Assembly: GCF_014646295.1 (NCBI RefSeq)
Contig: NZ_BMNE01000005.1
Coordinates: forward strand, 225,743-289,742
DNA from: Nocardia rhizosphaerihabitans
GTDB lineage: Bacteria > Actinomycetota > Actinomycetes > Mycobacteriales > Mycobacteriaceae
Direction: 5' to 3'
Length of the DNA stretch: 64,000 bases
Shown here: piece by piece, positions 23,797-31,479 of the stretch
Layout: every line of letters starts with the position of its first letter
How positions within the stretch are numbered: the first letter of the stretch is position 1
Program-made: the position numbers and the translations under genes
Notes under the pieces: generated by a model
The model's input: only the letters and a program-made list of their open reading frames with translations
What the model was told of the DNA's origin: nothing
Databases searched by the model: none

Positions 23797-24573
23797 TCAC
23801 GGCAGCCATCCGACGCGACCGCGCAGCACGGTATAGCCGAGGTAGGCGACCGCGTCGATCGTCGCGTGCGCCAGGATCAGCGGCCACAGCCGGTTCGTGC
23901 GCTGCCAGTACCGACCGAAGAGCAGGCCCATCACGATGTTGCCGAGGCCGCCGCCGATCCCCTGGTACAGGTGGTAGCTGCCGCGCAGCAGCGCCGACGC
24001 GAGCAGCGAGCGGTTGTCCGACCAGCCCAGTTGACGCAGCCGGGTGAGCAGATAACCGACCACCAGCACTTCCTCGGCCACCGAGTTCGCGCAGGCCGAC
24101 AGGATCAGTACCGGCAGCCGCCACCAGTGCTCCGACAGCGAACTCGGCACGATGGTGACGCTGAATCCCAGCGCGTGCGCGAGCAGATACAGCCCGAGGC
24201 CGGGCAGGCCGATCACCGCGGCCAGCACCAGACCCGGCACCACATCGGCGCGCCCGATCTTGGCCAGGCCGATCAGCCGCGGTCCGATTCCGCTGCGCCA
24301 CAACAGGTACAGGCCCAGCGCGGCCCACGCCAGCAGCCGGGTGACGCTGACGAGCTGGAACAGCAGGTCGAGCACCGAGTTGTCCGACCGGGAGGCGTTG
24401 AGCGCCACCGTGCGCCCGCCGACGCCGCCGGGCGAGAGCGCCGAATCCAGCAGCGCCAGACCGGCACTGATCCCGCTCAGCCCGAAGGTCACCAGCAAGA
24501 CGACGACGATCTCCACTCGGAGACCGAACCGTTCCCGCTCGCTCAGCTGGGTGTCCGGAGGATCGACGCGCAT
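23797..24573 (-). CDS. CPBP family intramembrane glutamic endopeptidase
   Basis: A 258-residue protein with about eight membrane segments. The Abi/CPBP (CAAX protease-like) motifs appear in the C-terminal half: motif 1 'SVAEEVLVVGYLLTRL' (EExxxxG; the usual Arg is Gly here), motif 2 'LLRGSYHLYQGIGG' with its His, and motif 3 'LILAHATIDAVAYLG'. These Glu and His residues form the active site of intramembrane proteases such as MroQ or Rce1. ATG 24573 is 7 bases after a TACACT -10-like hexamer, suggesting leaderless translation. The substrate is unknown. It is downstream of the iron-regulated DUF2470 gene (47 bp). Confidence 0.85.
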   Translation of the reverse strand: MRVDPPDTQLSERERFGLRVEIVVVLLVTFGLSGISAGLALLDSALSPGGVGGRTVALNASRSDNSVLDLLFQLVSVTRLLAWAALGLYLLWRSGIGPRLIGLAKIGRADVVPGLVLAAVIGLPGLGLYLLAHALGFSVTIVPSSLSEHWWRLPVLILSACANSVAEEVLVVGYLLTRLRQLGWSDNRSLLASALLRGSYHLYQGIGGGLGNIVMGLLFGRYWQRTNRLWPLILAHATIDAVAYLGYTVLRGRVGWLP

Positions 24574-24620
24574 GTCGCGCAGTGTAGGCAGCCCGCAGTG
24601 CGCCGAGCCCGGGAGCGGGT

Positions 24621-25382
24621 TCAGATGCGGCGCAGGCCGTTCAGAAAGGGGCATCCGGCCAGGATGCGCACCGCCTTGCTCAGCGATTCGACGTCGTCGG
24701 CGGGCGCGGCGAAGGGCAGGCGAACGTCGTGGTCGCCCTCGGTGCTCTCCACGCGCAGGGTCAGGCCGTAGCGGTCGATGGCCAGCGGATGCACCATCCC
24801 GCCGCGCAGCCGGGTCGGCAGGTGCCGGGCCAGCTGCGCGACGATGTCGGCGTGGTCCTCGGCCATGTGCTGCAGCCAGGCGCTCTCGAGTTCGCAGAAC
24901 GGGTCGGGCGAGGCGGCGCGCAGGTCGGCGTGGTCGACCGATTCGGCGCCGGAGGTGTCGGCCAGCACCGCCGAATTCACCACCACGCGCAGCAGGGTGA
25001 CCCCGTGCCCGACATCGAGCAGGCCCGGATGCGGGAACTCCTTGGCGATCTCGATCGCGAGCGCGCGCTGCGCCTGCTCGGGCACCTGCCGCACCCAGCC
25101 GCGCAACCACACCAGCGCCCGGACCGGCTCGCGCAGCGGCAGCGGCGCGTGATCGGTGAGTTCGAGCACCGCGGATGTCTCGTTCGCCGTCGCGGCCAAG
25201 GCCGCAGCGAGCGAGCCCGCGGGCACCGCGATCACCGCGTCGCCGCACCGGCGCAGGTGATGCAGCGTGGTCGGCACCGGATCGATGCCGGGCAGCGCGA
25301 GCATCGCCGTCTCCGCGTGCGCGCACGCGCTGCGGACGCGCTCGGCGGTCGTCGGCGCGAGGATCGTGGTGGGGCTCGACAT
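24621..25382 (-). CDS. DUF2470 domain protein, iron-regulated (Rv3839-like)
   Basis: About 253 residues from ATG 25382, preceded by GGAGG at 8 bases. The N-terminal two thirds resemble a split-barrel flavin/heme-binding fold ('AVIAVPAGSLAAALAA', 'PLPLREPVRALVWLRGWV'). The C-terminal DUF2470 begins 'AWLQHMAEDHADIVAQLARHL' and ends 'AVRILAGCPFLNGLRRI'. DUF2470 is found fused to HugZ-type heme-utilisation proteins, so iron or heme handling is likely. A near-perfect IdeR box (25406-25424) lies 24 bp upstream. The gene is next to pheA and bfrB, the place of Rv3839, an IdeR-repressed gene of M. tuberculosis. Confidence 0.85.
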   Translation of the reverse strand: MSSPTTILAPTTAERVRSACAHAETAMLALPGIDPVPTTLHHLRRCGDAVIAVPAGSLAAALAATANETSAVLELTDHAPLPLREPVRALVWLRGWVRQVPEQAQRALAIEIAKEFPHPGLLDVGHGVTLLRVVVNSAVLADTSGAESVDHADLRAASPDPFCELESAWLQHMAEDHADIVAQLARHLPTRLRGGMVHPLAIDRYGLTLRVESTEGDHDVRLPFAAPADDVESLSKAVRILAGCPFLNGLRRI

Positions 25383-25405
25383 TGACAACCTCCGCGAACT
25401 GTTGT

Positions 25406-25424
25406 TTAGGTAAACCTAAGCTAA
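25406..25424 (-). promoter_or_regulatory. IdeR (DtxR-type) iron box
   Basis: TTAGGTAAACCTAAGCTAA matches the 19-bp IdeR consensus on the reverse strand at about 16 of 19 positions. It overlaps the expected promoter of the DUF2470 gene, so iron-loaded IdeR should repress that gene. It also lies 72 bp upstream of the divergent gene at 25496. Confidence 0.85.
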
Positions 25425-25495
25425 GTTACCGCGACCGATCGCGCAAGAGGGACACCCCGCAGAATCGCCGAAAATCCCGCATCTACGGTGGTCTG

Positions 25496-25915
25496 ATGAC
25501 GCACGACGACCACGTGACTCCCGCCGAACCCGTCCTGGTCACCCTGTCGACGCCCGCCCGCCGCAGTCTGGTGGCAGGCCTGGTCCGACCGCTGGGCAGC
25601 GCGCCGGACACCGCGGAAGTCGTCGACGTCGACATCCCCGATGCCGAGCTGGCGGCGTTCCTGGTCCGCATTGCCCACGCCGACCACGGCTTCGTCGCCC
25701 GCACCGCCGACGGTCACCGTGCCGTCGCCATCGTTGCCGGCACCGTCGCCGCCCTGTGCGGCGAAGACATCCCGACCGCCCTCGCGAATCCCGATGTCGA
25801 ATTCCTGACCGCGCTCAAGCCGCCGGCCATCGAAGCAACCCGGACGGTTCTGCTCGCCATCGAAACCGGTGATGAGCAGGCGATCATGGATGCTCTCCTG
25901 GTGTTGGATTCCTGA
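25496..25915 (+). CDS. Hypothetical protein divergent from the iron-boxed gene
   Basis: A 139-residue soluble protein from ATG 25496. It contains 'VLVTLSTPARRSLVAGLVRPLG', 'EVVDVDIPDAELAAFLVRIAHADHGFVART' and 'VAALCGEDIPTALANPDVEFLTALKPP', an alpha/beta composition without known motifs, signal peptide or membrane helix. Codon use is like its neighbours. It shares a 110-bp divergent promoter region with the DUF2470 gene and could respond to the same IdeR box. It ends 41 bp before pheA. I do not recognise a family. Confidence 0.65.
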   Translation: MTHDDHVTPAEPVLVTLSTPARRSLVAGLVRPLGSAPDTAEVVDVDIPDAELAAFLVRIAHADHGFVARTADGHRAVAIVAGTVAALCGEDIPTALANPDVEFLTALKPPAIEATRTVLLAIETGDEQAIMDALLVLDS

Positions 25916-25956
25916 GCCGGGCCGACTTCGGACAACGATCCAGCTAATCTTTCTGT

Positions 25957-26871
25957 GTGCCGCGTATTGCGTATTTCGGGCCGTCCGGGACGTTCACCGA
26001 GATGGCTCTGGCGAAGTTCGAGAACTCGGGGGCCTTCGACGGCCCGGTCGAGCGGGTAGCCGCGCCGAGTCAGGGTGCGGCGCTCGATCTGATCCGGTCC
26101 GGCGATGTCGACGGCGCGGTGGTGCCGATCGAGAGTTCCGTCGAGGGATCGATTCCGGCGACGCTGGATTCGCTGGCCATCGGGCCGCGGTTGCAGATCA
26201 TCGCCGAGACCGAGCTCGAGGTGGCCTTCACGATCGTGGCGCGCCACGGCACCACTCTCGACCAGGTGCGCACGCTGGCTGCCTACCCGGTGGCGGCCGC
26301 GCAGGTCAGGCAGTGGGTGGCGCGGAACATGCCGGACGCGCGGCCGTTCACGTCGGCCTCCAACGCGGCCGCCGCCGAGGACGTGGCCGCGGGAACCGCC
26401 GACGCCGCCGTGTCGACCGCGCTGGCGGGCGAACGGCTCGGACTGGCCACGCTGGCCGCCGGAGTGGCCGACCACGACCAGGCGATCACCCGGTTCGTGC
26501 TGGTGACGCGGCCTGGCGTCGCGCCGCACGCGACCGGCGCCGATCGCACCTCGATCGTGCTCGAACTGCCGAACGAGCCCGGCTCGCTGATGCGCGCGTT
26601 CGCCGAATTCGCCACGCGCGGAGTCGATCTGACCAGGATCGAGTCGCGGCCGACCCGCACCTCGATGGGTACCTACCGCTTCTACCTGGACTGCGTCGGG
26701 CACCTCGACGATCCGGCGGTCGCGGAGACGCTGAAGGCATTGCATCGCACGGCGCAGGTCCGGTTCCTCGGATCGTGGCCCGCGTACTCGGCAGTCGGAA
26801 CGCCGCCCCCGTCGGACGAACCTGCCGCAGAATGGTTGACGCAATTGCGAAAGGGGGTCGCTGACCTATGA
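25957..26871 (+). CDS. pheA: Prephenate dehydratase
   Basis: A 304-residue enzyme. The catalytic PDT domain begins 'IAYFGPSGTFTEMALAKFE' and includes 'VVPIESSVEGSIPATLDSL'. The active-site Thr-Arg-Phe is in 'DHDQAITRFVLVTR'. A C-terminal ACT regulatory domain follows, with 'GSLMRAFAEFATRGVDLTRIESRP' (GALV- and ESRP-like phenylalanine-binding motifs). It converts prephenate to phenylpyruvate in phenylalanine synthesis and is allosterically controlled by aromatic amino acids. Start is GTG 25957. The stop overlaps the next start by 4 bases (ATGA), as in mycobacteria, where the phosphatase gene also follows pheA. Confidence 0.96.
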   Translation: MPRIAYFGPSGTFTEMALAKFENSGAFDGPVERVAAPSQGAALDLIRSGDVDGAVVPIESSVEGSIPATLDSLAIGPRLQIIAETELEVAFTIVARHGTTLDQVRTLAAYPVAAAQVRQWVARNMPDARPFTSASNAAAAEDVAAGTADAAVSTALAGERLGLATLAAGVADHDQAITRFVLVTRPGVAPHATGADRTSIVLELPNEPGSLMRAFAEFATRGVDLTRIESRPTRTSMGTYRFYLDCVGHLDDPAVAETLKALHRTAQVRFLGSWPAYSAVGTPPPSDEPAAEWLTQLRKGVADL

Positions 26872-27536
26872 CGACACGCGCGAAGCTGGTGCTGGTGCGG
26901 CACGGCGAGACCGAGGGCAACGTCGCGAAGATCCTCGATACCCAGGTGCCCGGCCTCCCGCTGACCGAACGTGGTGTGGCACAGGCGAAAGCGTTCGGCG
27001 CGAGCCTGGTGCGCGCGCCGCAGGTGCTGGTGTCGTCGGCGGCGCTGCGCGCCAGGCAGACAGCGAGCTACATCGAGGCGGCGACCGGCTCGCCCGTCCA
27101 TGTTCTCGACGGTCTGTTCGAGGTGCAGGTCGGCGAGCTGCACGGGCGCTCGGACCCGGAGGCGCACGACTTCTTCCAGCAGATCTACCGCGGCTGGCAT
27201 ATCGGCGAACTCGATATCAGGGCGCCCGGCGGCGAATCTGGTCACGAGGTGCTCGACCGGATCGTGCCGGTGCTCGAAGGGCTGCGCACGGAGTTCCTGA
27301 CCGGCGACGCCGACGGTGACGTAGTGGTCGTCAACCACGGCGCCGCCATGCGGCTGGTCGCCAAGACGCTGGCCGGGGTGGCGCCGCCGTTCACGACGAA
27401 CAACCACCTCGACAACACCGAGACGATCGAACTGCTGCCCACCGAGGACGGCGGCTGGGAGTGCCTGCGCTGGGGCAGGTTCACGCCGCCGTTCACGGTC
27501 AAGGCCGAGCCGACGGCCGACGACCCGATGGGGTGA
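26868..27536 (+). CDS. Histidine phosphatase family protein (phosphoglycerate-mutase-like)
   Basis: A 222-residue protein. The phosphohistidine motif 'KLVLVRHGETEGNVAK' gives catalytic His12. The second Arg is in 'VLVSSAALRARQTASYI', the acidic general acid in 'LFEVQVGELHGRSD', and the second histidine in 'DVVVVNHGAAMRLVAKTL'. These mark a branch-1 histidine phosphatase. The conserved position after pheA (Rv3837c-type) is notable, but the substrate is not established; cofactor-dependent mutase activity is less likely than phosphatase activity. ATG 26868 overlaps pheA's stop, so they are coupled. It is convergent with espG with no spacer: stop codons are directly adjacent. Confidence 0.9.
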   Translation: MTTRAKLVLVRHGETEGNVAKILDTQVPGLPLTERGVAQAKAFGASLVRAPQVLVSSAALRARQTASYIEAATGSPVHVLDGLFEVQVGELHGRSDPEAHDFFQQIYRGWHIGELDIRAPGGESGHEVLDRIVPVLEGLRTEFLTGDADGDVVVVNHGAAMRLVAKTLAGVAPPFTTNNHLDNTETIELLPTEDGGWECLRWGRFTPPFTVKAEPTADDPMG

Positions 27537-28373
27537 TTACCCCAGGTTGTCGGCCTTCGCGGCCGGGAATTCGGTGCGGATCGGCAGTGACTCGATGAGA
27601 TCGGCGACCGCGGTCCGCAGGCGCGCGTTCGTGCCGGAGGCGATGGACGACCACTTCACGCCGTCGTCGGCGACGCTGGCGGTGATGATGAATCTGCCTG
27701 CGCGCGTGTTGAACACGGCGATGTGGTTGTCCTGGATGTCGCGGGTGCCGTCACCGTAGGCGACGCCGACGATCTCGGCGTAGGAGTGGATCTCCACCAG
27801 TGCCGAGGCGAGCGCGGGCGCGTCGGTGGCCGGTTTGCCGATCTTGCTCAGCCGCTCCGTGGTGGCCGCGACGTCGCCGGTGTCGCCGAAGATCGGCGCG
27901 AGTTCCTCGGTGGGAGCGTTCATCCCGTACAGCTCGAGCGCTTCGGACTGCCCGAGCGCCTGCAGTACCGCGCCGGGCAGGTCCAGGCCCGCGTCATCGA
28001 TGACGTAGGACTCCGGCCCGCGCAGGGCGACGACCGCGCGGTCGTCGCCCTGCGCCAGACAGAACCGGTTCACGTGGCCCTGGACAACCCACCGCAGCGC
28101 GATGATCCACTGCGGCCGGTAGAGCACCCGCAGGCGCTCGGCCAGCTCGGGCGCCACCACCTCACCGAACAGCAGTTCGCGTTCGGTGAGGGCGGCCTCG
28201 GCAGCCTGCATGGCCGCGTCGTGCGCCGCGACATGGTCGTAGCGGCCCATGGCGTCGAGCACCACGGGCATCTCGTCGAACTGCAGCTTCTCCAGGAGGA
28301 ACTGCATGTCGTCGAGCGAGAGCACGACGGCCTCGAGCAGTGAACCCCCGCTGCCCCCGCCGAGAACCGTCAC
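27537..28373 (-). CDS. EspG-type ESX chaperone
   Basis: A 278-residue protein with the EspG-family (ESAT-6 secretion-associated) pattern. The N-terminal strand region 'SLLEAVVLSLDDMQFLLEKLQFDEMPVVL' precedes 'EVVAPELAERLRVLYRPQWIIALRWVV'. A long middle has 'FCLAQGDDRAVVALRG', and the C-terminal 'GRFIITASVADDGVKWSSIASG' and 'RLRTAVADLIESLP' follow. EspG proteins bind the hh-motif tip of PE-PPE pairs in the cytosol and guide them to a type VII secretion system. GTG 28373 overlaps the PPE gene's stop by 4 bases, which fits joint production. No secretion ATPase or channel gene is present in the window. Confidence 0.9.
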   Translation of the reverse strand: MTVLGGGSGGSLLEAVVLSLDDMQFLLEKLQFDEMPVVLDAMGRYDHVAAHDAAMQAAEAALTERELLFGEVVAPELAERLRVLYRPQWIIALRWVVQGHVNRFCLAQGDDRAVVALRGPESYVIDDAGLDLPGAVLQALGQSEALELYGMNAPTEELAPIFGDTGDVAATTERLSKIGKPATDAPALASALVEIHSYAEIVGVAYGDGTRDIQDNHIAVFNTRAGRFIITASVADDGVKWSSIASGTNARLRTAVADLIESLPIRTEFPAAKADNLG

Positions 28374-29500
28374 TTGGCCGTTCCGGCGAGGTCGGCGCCG
28401 ATCACACCTTCGGCGGTGTAGCGGCCGTCGGTGAAGGGCTCGCTGGAGCGGCCGTAGTCGATGGCGTCGTGCTCGTCGTCGTCCTCGCCGTCGGCCCGGT
28501 TGCCGAGCAGCGGGTTGGCGGCGGCGCCGGTGTTGCGCACGGGCGCGCTGTCGACGCGGGAGACGACCGACTCGCTGACCGGAGCGGCCGTGGGCGCGCT
28601 CGCGGCCGGAGCGCCCCAGCCCTCGGGCATCTTGAGCTGACCGGGGGCGAGCGAGACACCGCCGAGGCCGGCCGCCGAGGTCGCCACGCCCGCCGCGGCA
28701 CCGGCAGCGCCGACGCCTGCCATGGCGGGAGCCGCGGCGGTGGCCGCCGCGGGCATGGTCGCCGTGGTGGCGGCCGAGATGGCGGAGGCGCCGAGGTTGC
28801 CGACAGTGCCGACACCGCTGCTGACGACACCACCGGCGACATTGGCCGCCTGGGTGGCCGCGCTGACGACACCGGGGTTGGTGACGAAGGCCTGCGCCGC
28901 GGCGACCGCGGTGGACAGCGGGTCACCGCCGAAATCGCCCTGCGCCGCGGTGCCGGCACCGCTGGCGATCGTCGGCGGCATCGAGAACTCGCCCGGCGTG
29001 GTGACGGTGGCCGTGGTGGCGGCCTCGTAGGTCTCCATCACCAGCGCGGCGCGGATGTCCATGGCGTGGCGGGCCACCTCGGCGGCCTCGAACGCGCCGG
29101 AGACGACGCCGGGCGGGTTGGCCGACACGGCGACCGCGGTGTTGGTCGCGGCGATCTCGGGCAGGCTCGGCATGGCGAGCGAGGCAACGGTGTAGGCGGT
29201 GGCGTTGGCCGTGGCCTTGGCGCTCATCGCCGCGGCCATGATGCCCTGCTGGCCCGCCCAGGCGCCGAAGGGCGCGAGCTTGGCGAGCACGGCGAGACCG
29301 TTGACGCCCTGCAGGCCGACACCGATCTCGGCGATCACGCGCGTCACGGTGAAGGCGGCATCGCCCCACGCGGCGGCCAGCGTGCCCCACGAGGTGGCCG
29401 CGGCCGAGATCGGAATCGCGTGTGCGCCCGCGTTGAGCGTGGTCGAGTTGACTTCTGCCATACGCGGCAGCCAGAAGACCCCGGTGATCCCTGCGGTCAT
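28370..29500 (-). CDS. PPE-family type VII secretion substrate
   Basis: A 376-residue protein from ATG 29500 (GGGGAGAA upstream). The N-terminal 180 residues form the PPE helical domain: 'VFWLPRMAEVNSTTLNAGAH' (with 'LPR' in place of Pro-Pro-Glu), 'AAATSWGTLAAAWGDAAF' as the W-x-G-like turn, and long Ala-rich helices up to 'ALVMETYEAATTATV'. The rest is Ala/Gly/Val/Thr-rich low complexity, ending in an acidic tail with 'GEDDDEHDAIDYGRSSEPFTD'. It would dimerise with the PE protein encoded just upstream and be exported by an ESX system. Operon order PE-PPE-espG is clear from the short spacers and overlap. Confidence 0.9.
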   Translation of the reverse strand: MTAGITGVFWLPRMAEVNSTTLNAGAHAIPISAAATSWGTLAAAWGDAAFTVTRVIAEIGVGLQGVNGLAVLAKLAPFGAWAGQQGIMAAAMSAKATANATAYTVASLAMPSLPEIAATNTAVAVSANPPGVVSGAFEAAEVARHAMDIRAALVMETYEAATTATVTTPGEFSMPPTIASGAGTAAQGDFGGDPLSTAVAAAQAFVTNPGVVSAATQAANVAGGVVSSGVGTVGNLGASAISAATTATMPAAATAAAPAMAGVGAAGAAAGVATSAAGLGGVSLAPGQLKMPEGWGAPAASAPTAAPVSESVVSRVDSAPVRNTGAAANPLLGNRADGEDDDEHDAIDYGRSSEPFTDGRYTAEGVIGADLAGTAK

Positions 29501-29546
29501 GCTTGTTTCTCCCCTGAATGAATGATCGTCGACGGATCGGGTACGG

Positions 29547-29858
29547 CTACACCTGGATGGCGGTGATCGCCGCCGCTTCGGCGAGGTCTTCGCCGATGTT
29601 GGTGACCAGTTGCGAGCGCAGGGTCGCGGCCGCGTGATGCAGCTCGAGGATGCCCTGGGCGACCGAGCTGTCGTGCGTGGCGGCAGCCCTGTTGAAGTGC
29701 GACGCCGCGAGCAGCGACACCTCTTCGGCTCCCGAGGGGAGCACGTGCGTGGTTGGCCCGGCCAGGCCGGCGGCCACGGCGAGCCGCTCGGCGAGCAGAT
29801 CCAGCTCGGCGGCTGCGGCGAGGACGATTTCAGGTGTGACGAGAACGTGTCCGACCAT
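29547..29858 (-). CDS. PE-family protein
   Basis: A 103-residue helical protein from ATG 29858 (AGAAGGAG upstream). It has the PE-domain length and pattern: 'VLVTPEIVLAAAAELDLLAERLAVAAGL' forms the first helix and 'ELHHAAATLRSQLVTNIGEDLAEAAAI' the second. The Pro-Glu dipeptide at residues 9-10 fits the PE name. PE proteins pair lengthwise with PPE proteins. The mycobacterial YxxxD/E secretion tag is not obvious, and the C-terminus ends soon after the second helix. It is the first gene of the PE-PPE-espG operon. Confidence 0.88.
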   Translation of the reverse strand: MVGHVLVTPEIVLAAAAELDLLAERLAVAAGLAGPTTHVLPSGAEEVSLLAASHFNRAAATHDSSVAQGILELHHAAATLRSQLVTNIGEDLAEAAAITAIQV

Positions 29859-29968
29859 GACCCGACTCCTTCTGGTGGCGACTAACGGGAACCACGAGAA
29901 TTCCCCCTACGAGTGATAGGACGCGAGAGCGGGTCGTTCGGTTCCATCGATTCCCCACCCAATTTTCG

Positions 29969-30325
29969 CTAGCCCCATCCCAGCTCATGCAACCGGTCGT
30001 CGTCAATCCCGAAATAGTGTGCTATTTCATGGATCACGGTGATCGCTACTTCCTCGACCACCTCGTCGTCGGTGTTGCAGATGTCGAGAATAGCCTCTCG
30101 ATAGATGGTCACGGTATCCGGAAGCGAACCCGCGTAGTAGCTGTCGCGGTCGGTCAGCGCGATCCCGTGATACAGCCCGAGCAGCGAGGGTTCCTCGTCG
30201 TTCCTAGCCTCGACCAGCACAACGACATTGTCGATGGCCCCGGCCAGTTCGGGCGGGATCAGGTCGAGCGCGTCGCCGACCAGCTCCTCGAACCGTTCCG
30301 GCGACATCCTGGCAGGCCCGGTCAC
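29969..30325 (-). CDS. Zincin-like metallopeptidase family protein (Rv3836 type)
   Basis: A 118-residue protein with a clear zincin site near the C-terminus: His99-Glu100 and His103 in 'VIHEIAHYFGIDDDRLHELGWG', with the third ligand His113. This is the short 'metallopeptidase family' (former DUF1025), conserved next to the septum-formation gene in mycobacteria. The N-terminal part 'RFEELVGDALDLIPPELAGAIDNVVVLVE' is typical. The substrate is unknown. GTG 30325 overlaps the upstream stop by 4 bases and is preferred; ATG 30307 is an alternative. It is the last gene of a two-gene coupled unit. Confidence 0.88.
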   Translation of the reverse strand: MTGPARMSPERFEELVGDALDLIPPELAGAIDNVVVLVEARNDEEPSLLGLYHGIALTDRDSYYAGSLPDTVTIYREAILDICNTDDEVVEEVAITVIHEIAHYFGIDDDRLHELGWG

Positions 30326-31392
30326 CGCGGCTTCGGCTGCGGCGGCAGCGGTGCGGCGCCCGGCAGCGGCGCCGGGGTGGAGCGGCCGGTGTTCGGCGGC
30401 GGCACCGGTGCCTGCCCGTCGATCAGGATCTCGCCGCGCGCCGAACCGACGATCGGCGCGAAACCCTCACGGTCGGAGCCCTTTCCGAGCCAGCAATCCA
30501 GTTTGTGACTTCCCGCAAGCCAACTGGTCGGTTCCAGATAGTCGAAGAACAGTGTCAGCGTCTTGTTCCGAATGGCGTCCGGGCTGCCGAGATAGTCGGT
30601 GGAGAGCCGGTTGCATTCGGCCTCGACGAACTTGTCCTGATCGGCTTCCGACGGCGGTCCGCCGGTGAAGTTGGCCGCCAGGTCGACGGTGCCGACGATC
30701 TCGACCGCGTGCGGCTGCGCGCAGTCGACCGGATCGGTCGGCAGGTTCTGGTTGATGCCGAGGCAGGTGCCGGTCGCGTGCACCTTCGACTGGTCCTGGC
30801 CCGAGATGCTGCCCGTCGCGGCCGGGCTCGCCGAGGTGCCCGCCACCTGCAGACCGCAGCGCAGTGTCCGGTCGCCGTGCTGCCAGCCCGCCGGGCTCGG
30901 CGACATCACGTTGACCATGTACCGGCCGCGCGGATCGAAGCGCCCGCCCAGGTACCGCTGCACCGCCGGGACGCAGTGCTCGTCCCTGAGCTCGGTCATC
31001 CGCAGCGAGTCGGGGTGCCTGGTGCCGCCCGCGAACTCGCGCCCCGGGTAGGCGCTGAGGTCGACGACCCCGGCCACCTCGAACAGGTGCTTGTCCGCGC
31101 AGTTGACCTTCACCAGATCGCTGCGGTCGGCCTTGGTCCAGCTCAGGCAGTCGCCCTCGTTCGCGCTGCTGAACTCCTTGTCCCTGATCACCGGCGCCGA
31201 CCCGGGCTGATGCGCCTCCAGGCCGGTGTCGTTCTCGAACCCGGTGACCACCATGGTGACCATCGCCGCGATCACCGCGCCCAGCGCGCCGATCAGCAGC
31301 CCCCACCGCAGTTTGTTCGCGGACAGGTGCAGCGAATCGGCGGCGCGGCGCGGCGCCGGTCCCTTGGCTGGTTCACTCTGCTGTTCAGACAT
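30322..31392 (-). CDS. Septum formation family membrane protein (Rv3835 type)
   Basis: A 356-residue protein: cytoplasmic N-terminus, one membrane helix ('LRWGLLIGALGAVIAAMVTMVV', residues about 28-50), then an extracellular part with two similar Cys-containing halves. The first has 'GDCLSWTKADRSDLVKVNC' and 'EHCVPAVQRYLGGRFDP'. The second has 'GTCLGINQNLPTDPVDC' and 'AECNRLSTDYLGS', the repeat pattern of the septum-formation domain. The C-terminus is Pro-rich. The name comes from the family; a direct role in septation is not shown. Its stop overlaps the metallopeptidase start. It is 87 bp from the aldehyde dehydrogenase gene on the same strand. Confidence 0.87.
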   Translation of the reverse strand: MSEQQSEPAKGPAPRRAADSLHLSANKLRWGLLIGALGAVIAAMVTMVVTGFENDTGLEAHQPGSAPVIRDKEFSSANEGDCLSWTKADRSDLVKVNCADKHLFEVAGVVDLSAYPGREFAGGTRHPDSLRMTELRDEHCVPAVQRYLGGRFDPRGRYMVNVMSPSPAGWQHGDRTLRCGLQVAGTSASPAATGSISGQDQSKVHATGTCLGINQNLPTDPVDCAQPHAVEIVGTVDLAANFTGGPPSEADQDKFVEAECNRLSTDYLGSPDAIRNKTLTLFFDYLEPTSWLAGSHKLDCWLGKGSDREGFAPIVGSARGEILIDGQAPVPPPNTGRSTPAPLPGAAPLPPQPKPR

Positions 31393-31479
31393 CGCGGTCC
31401 ATCATGGCAGCGCGGTCGCGGCTGTGCCACGACCTTCGGCCCGGAACGTCCGAACGCACGTCCCGGGCCCCGGTCGAGG

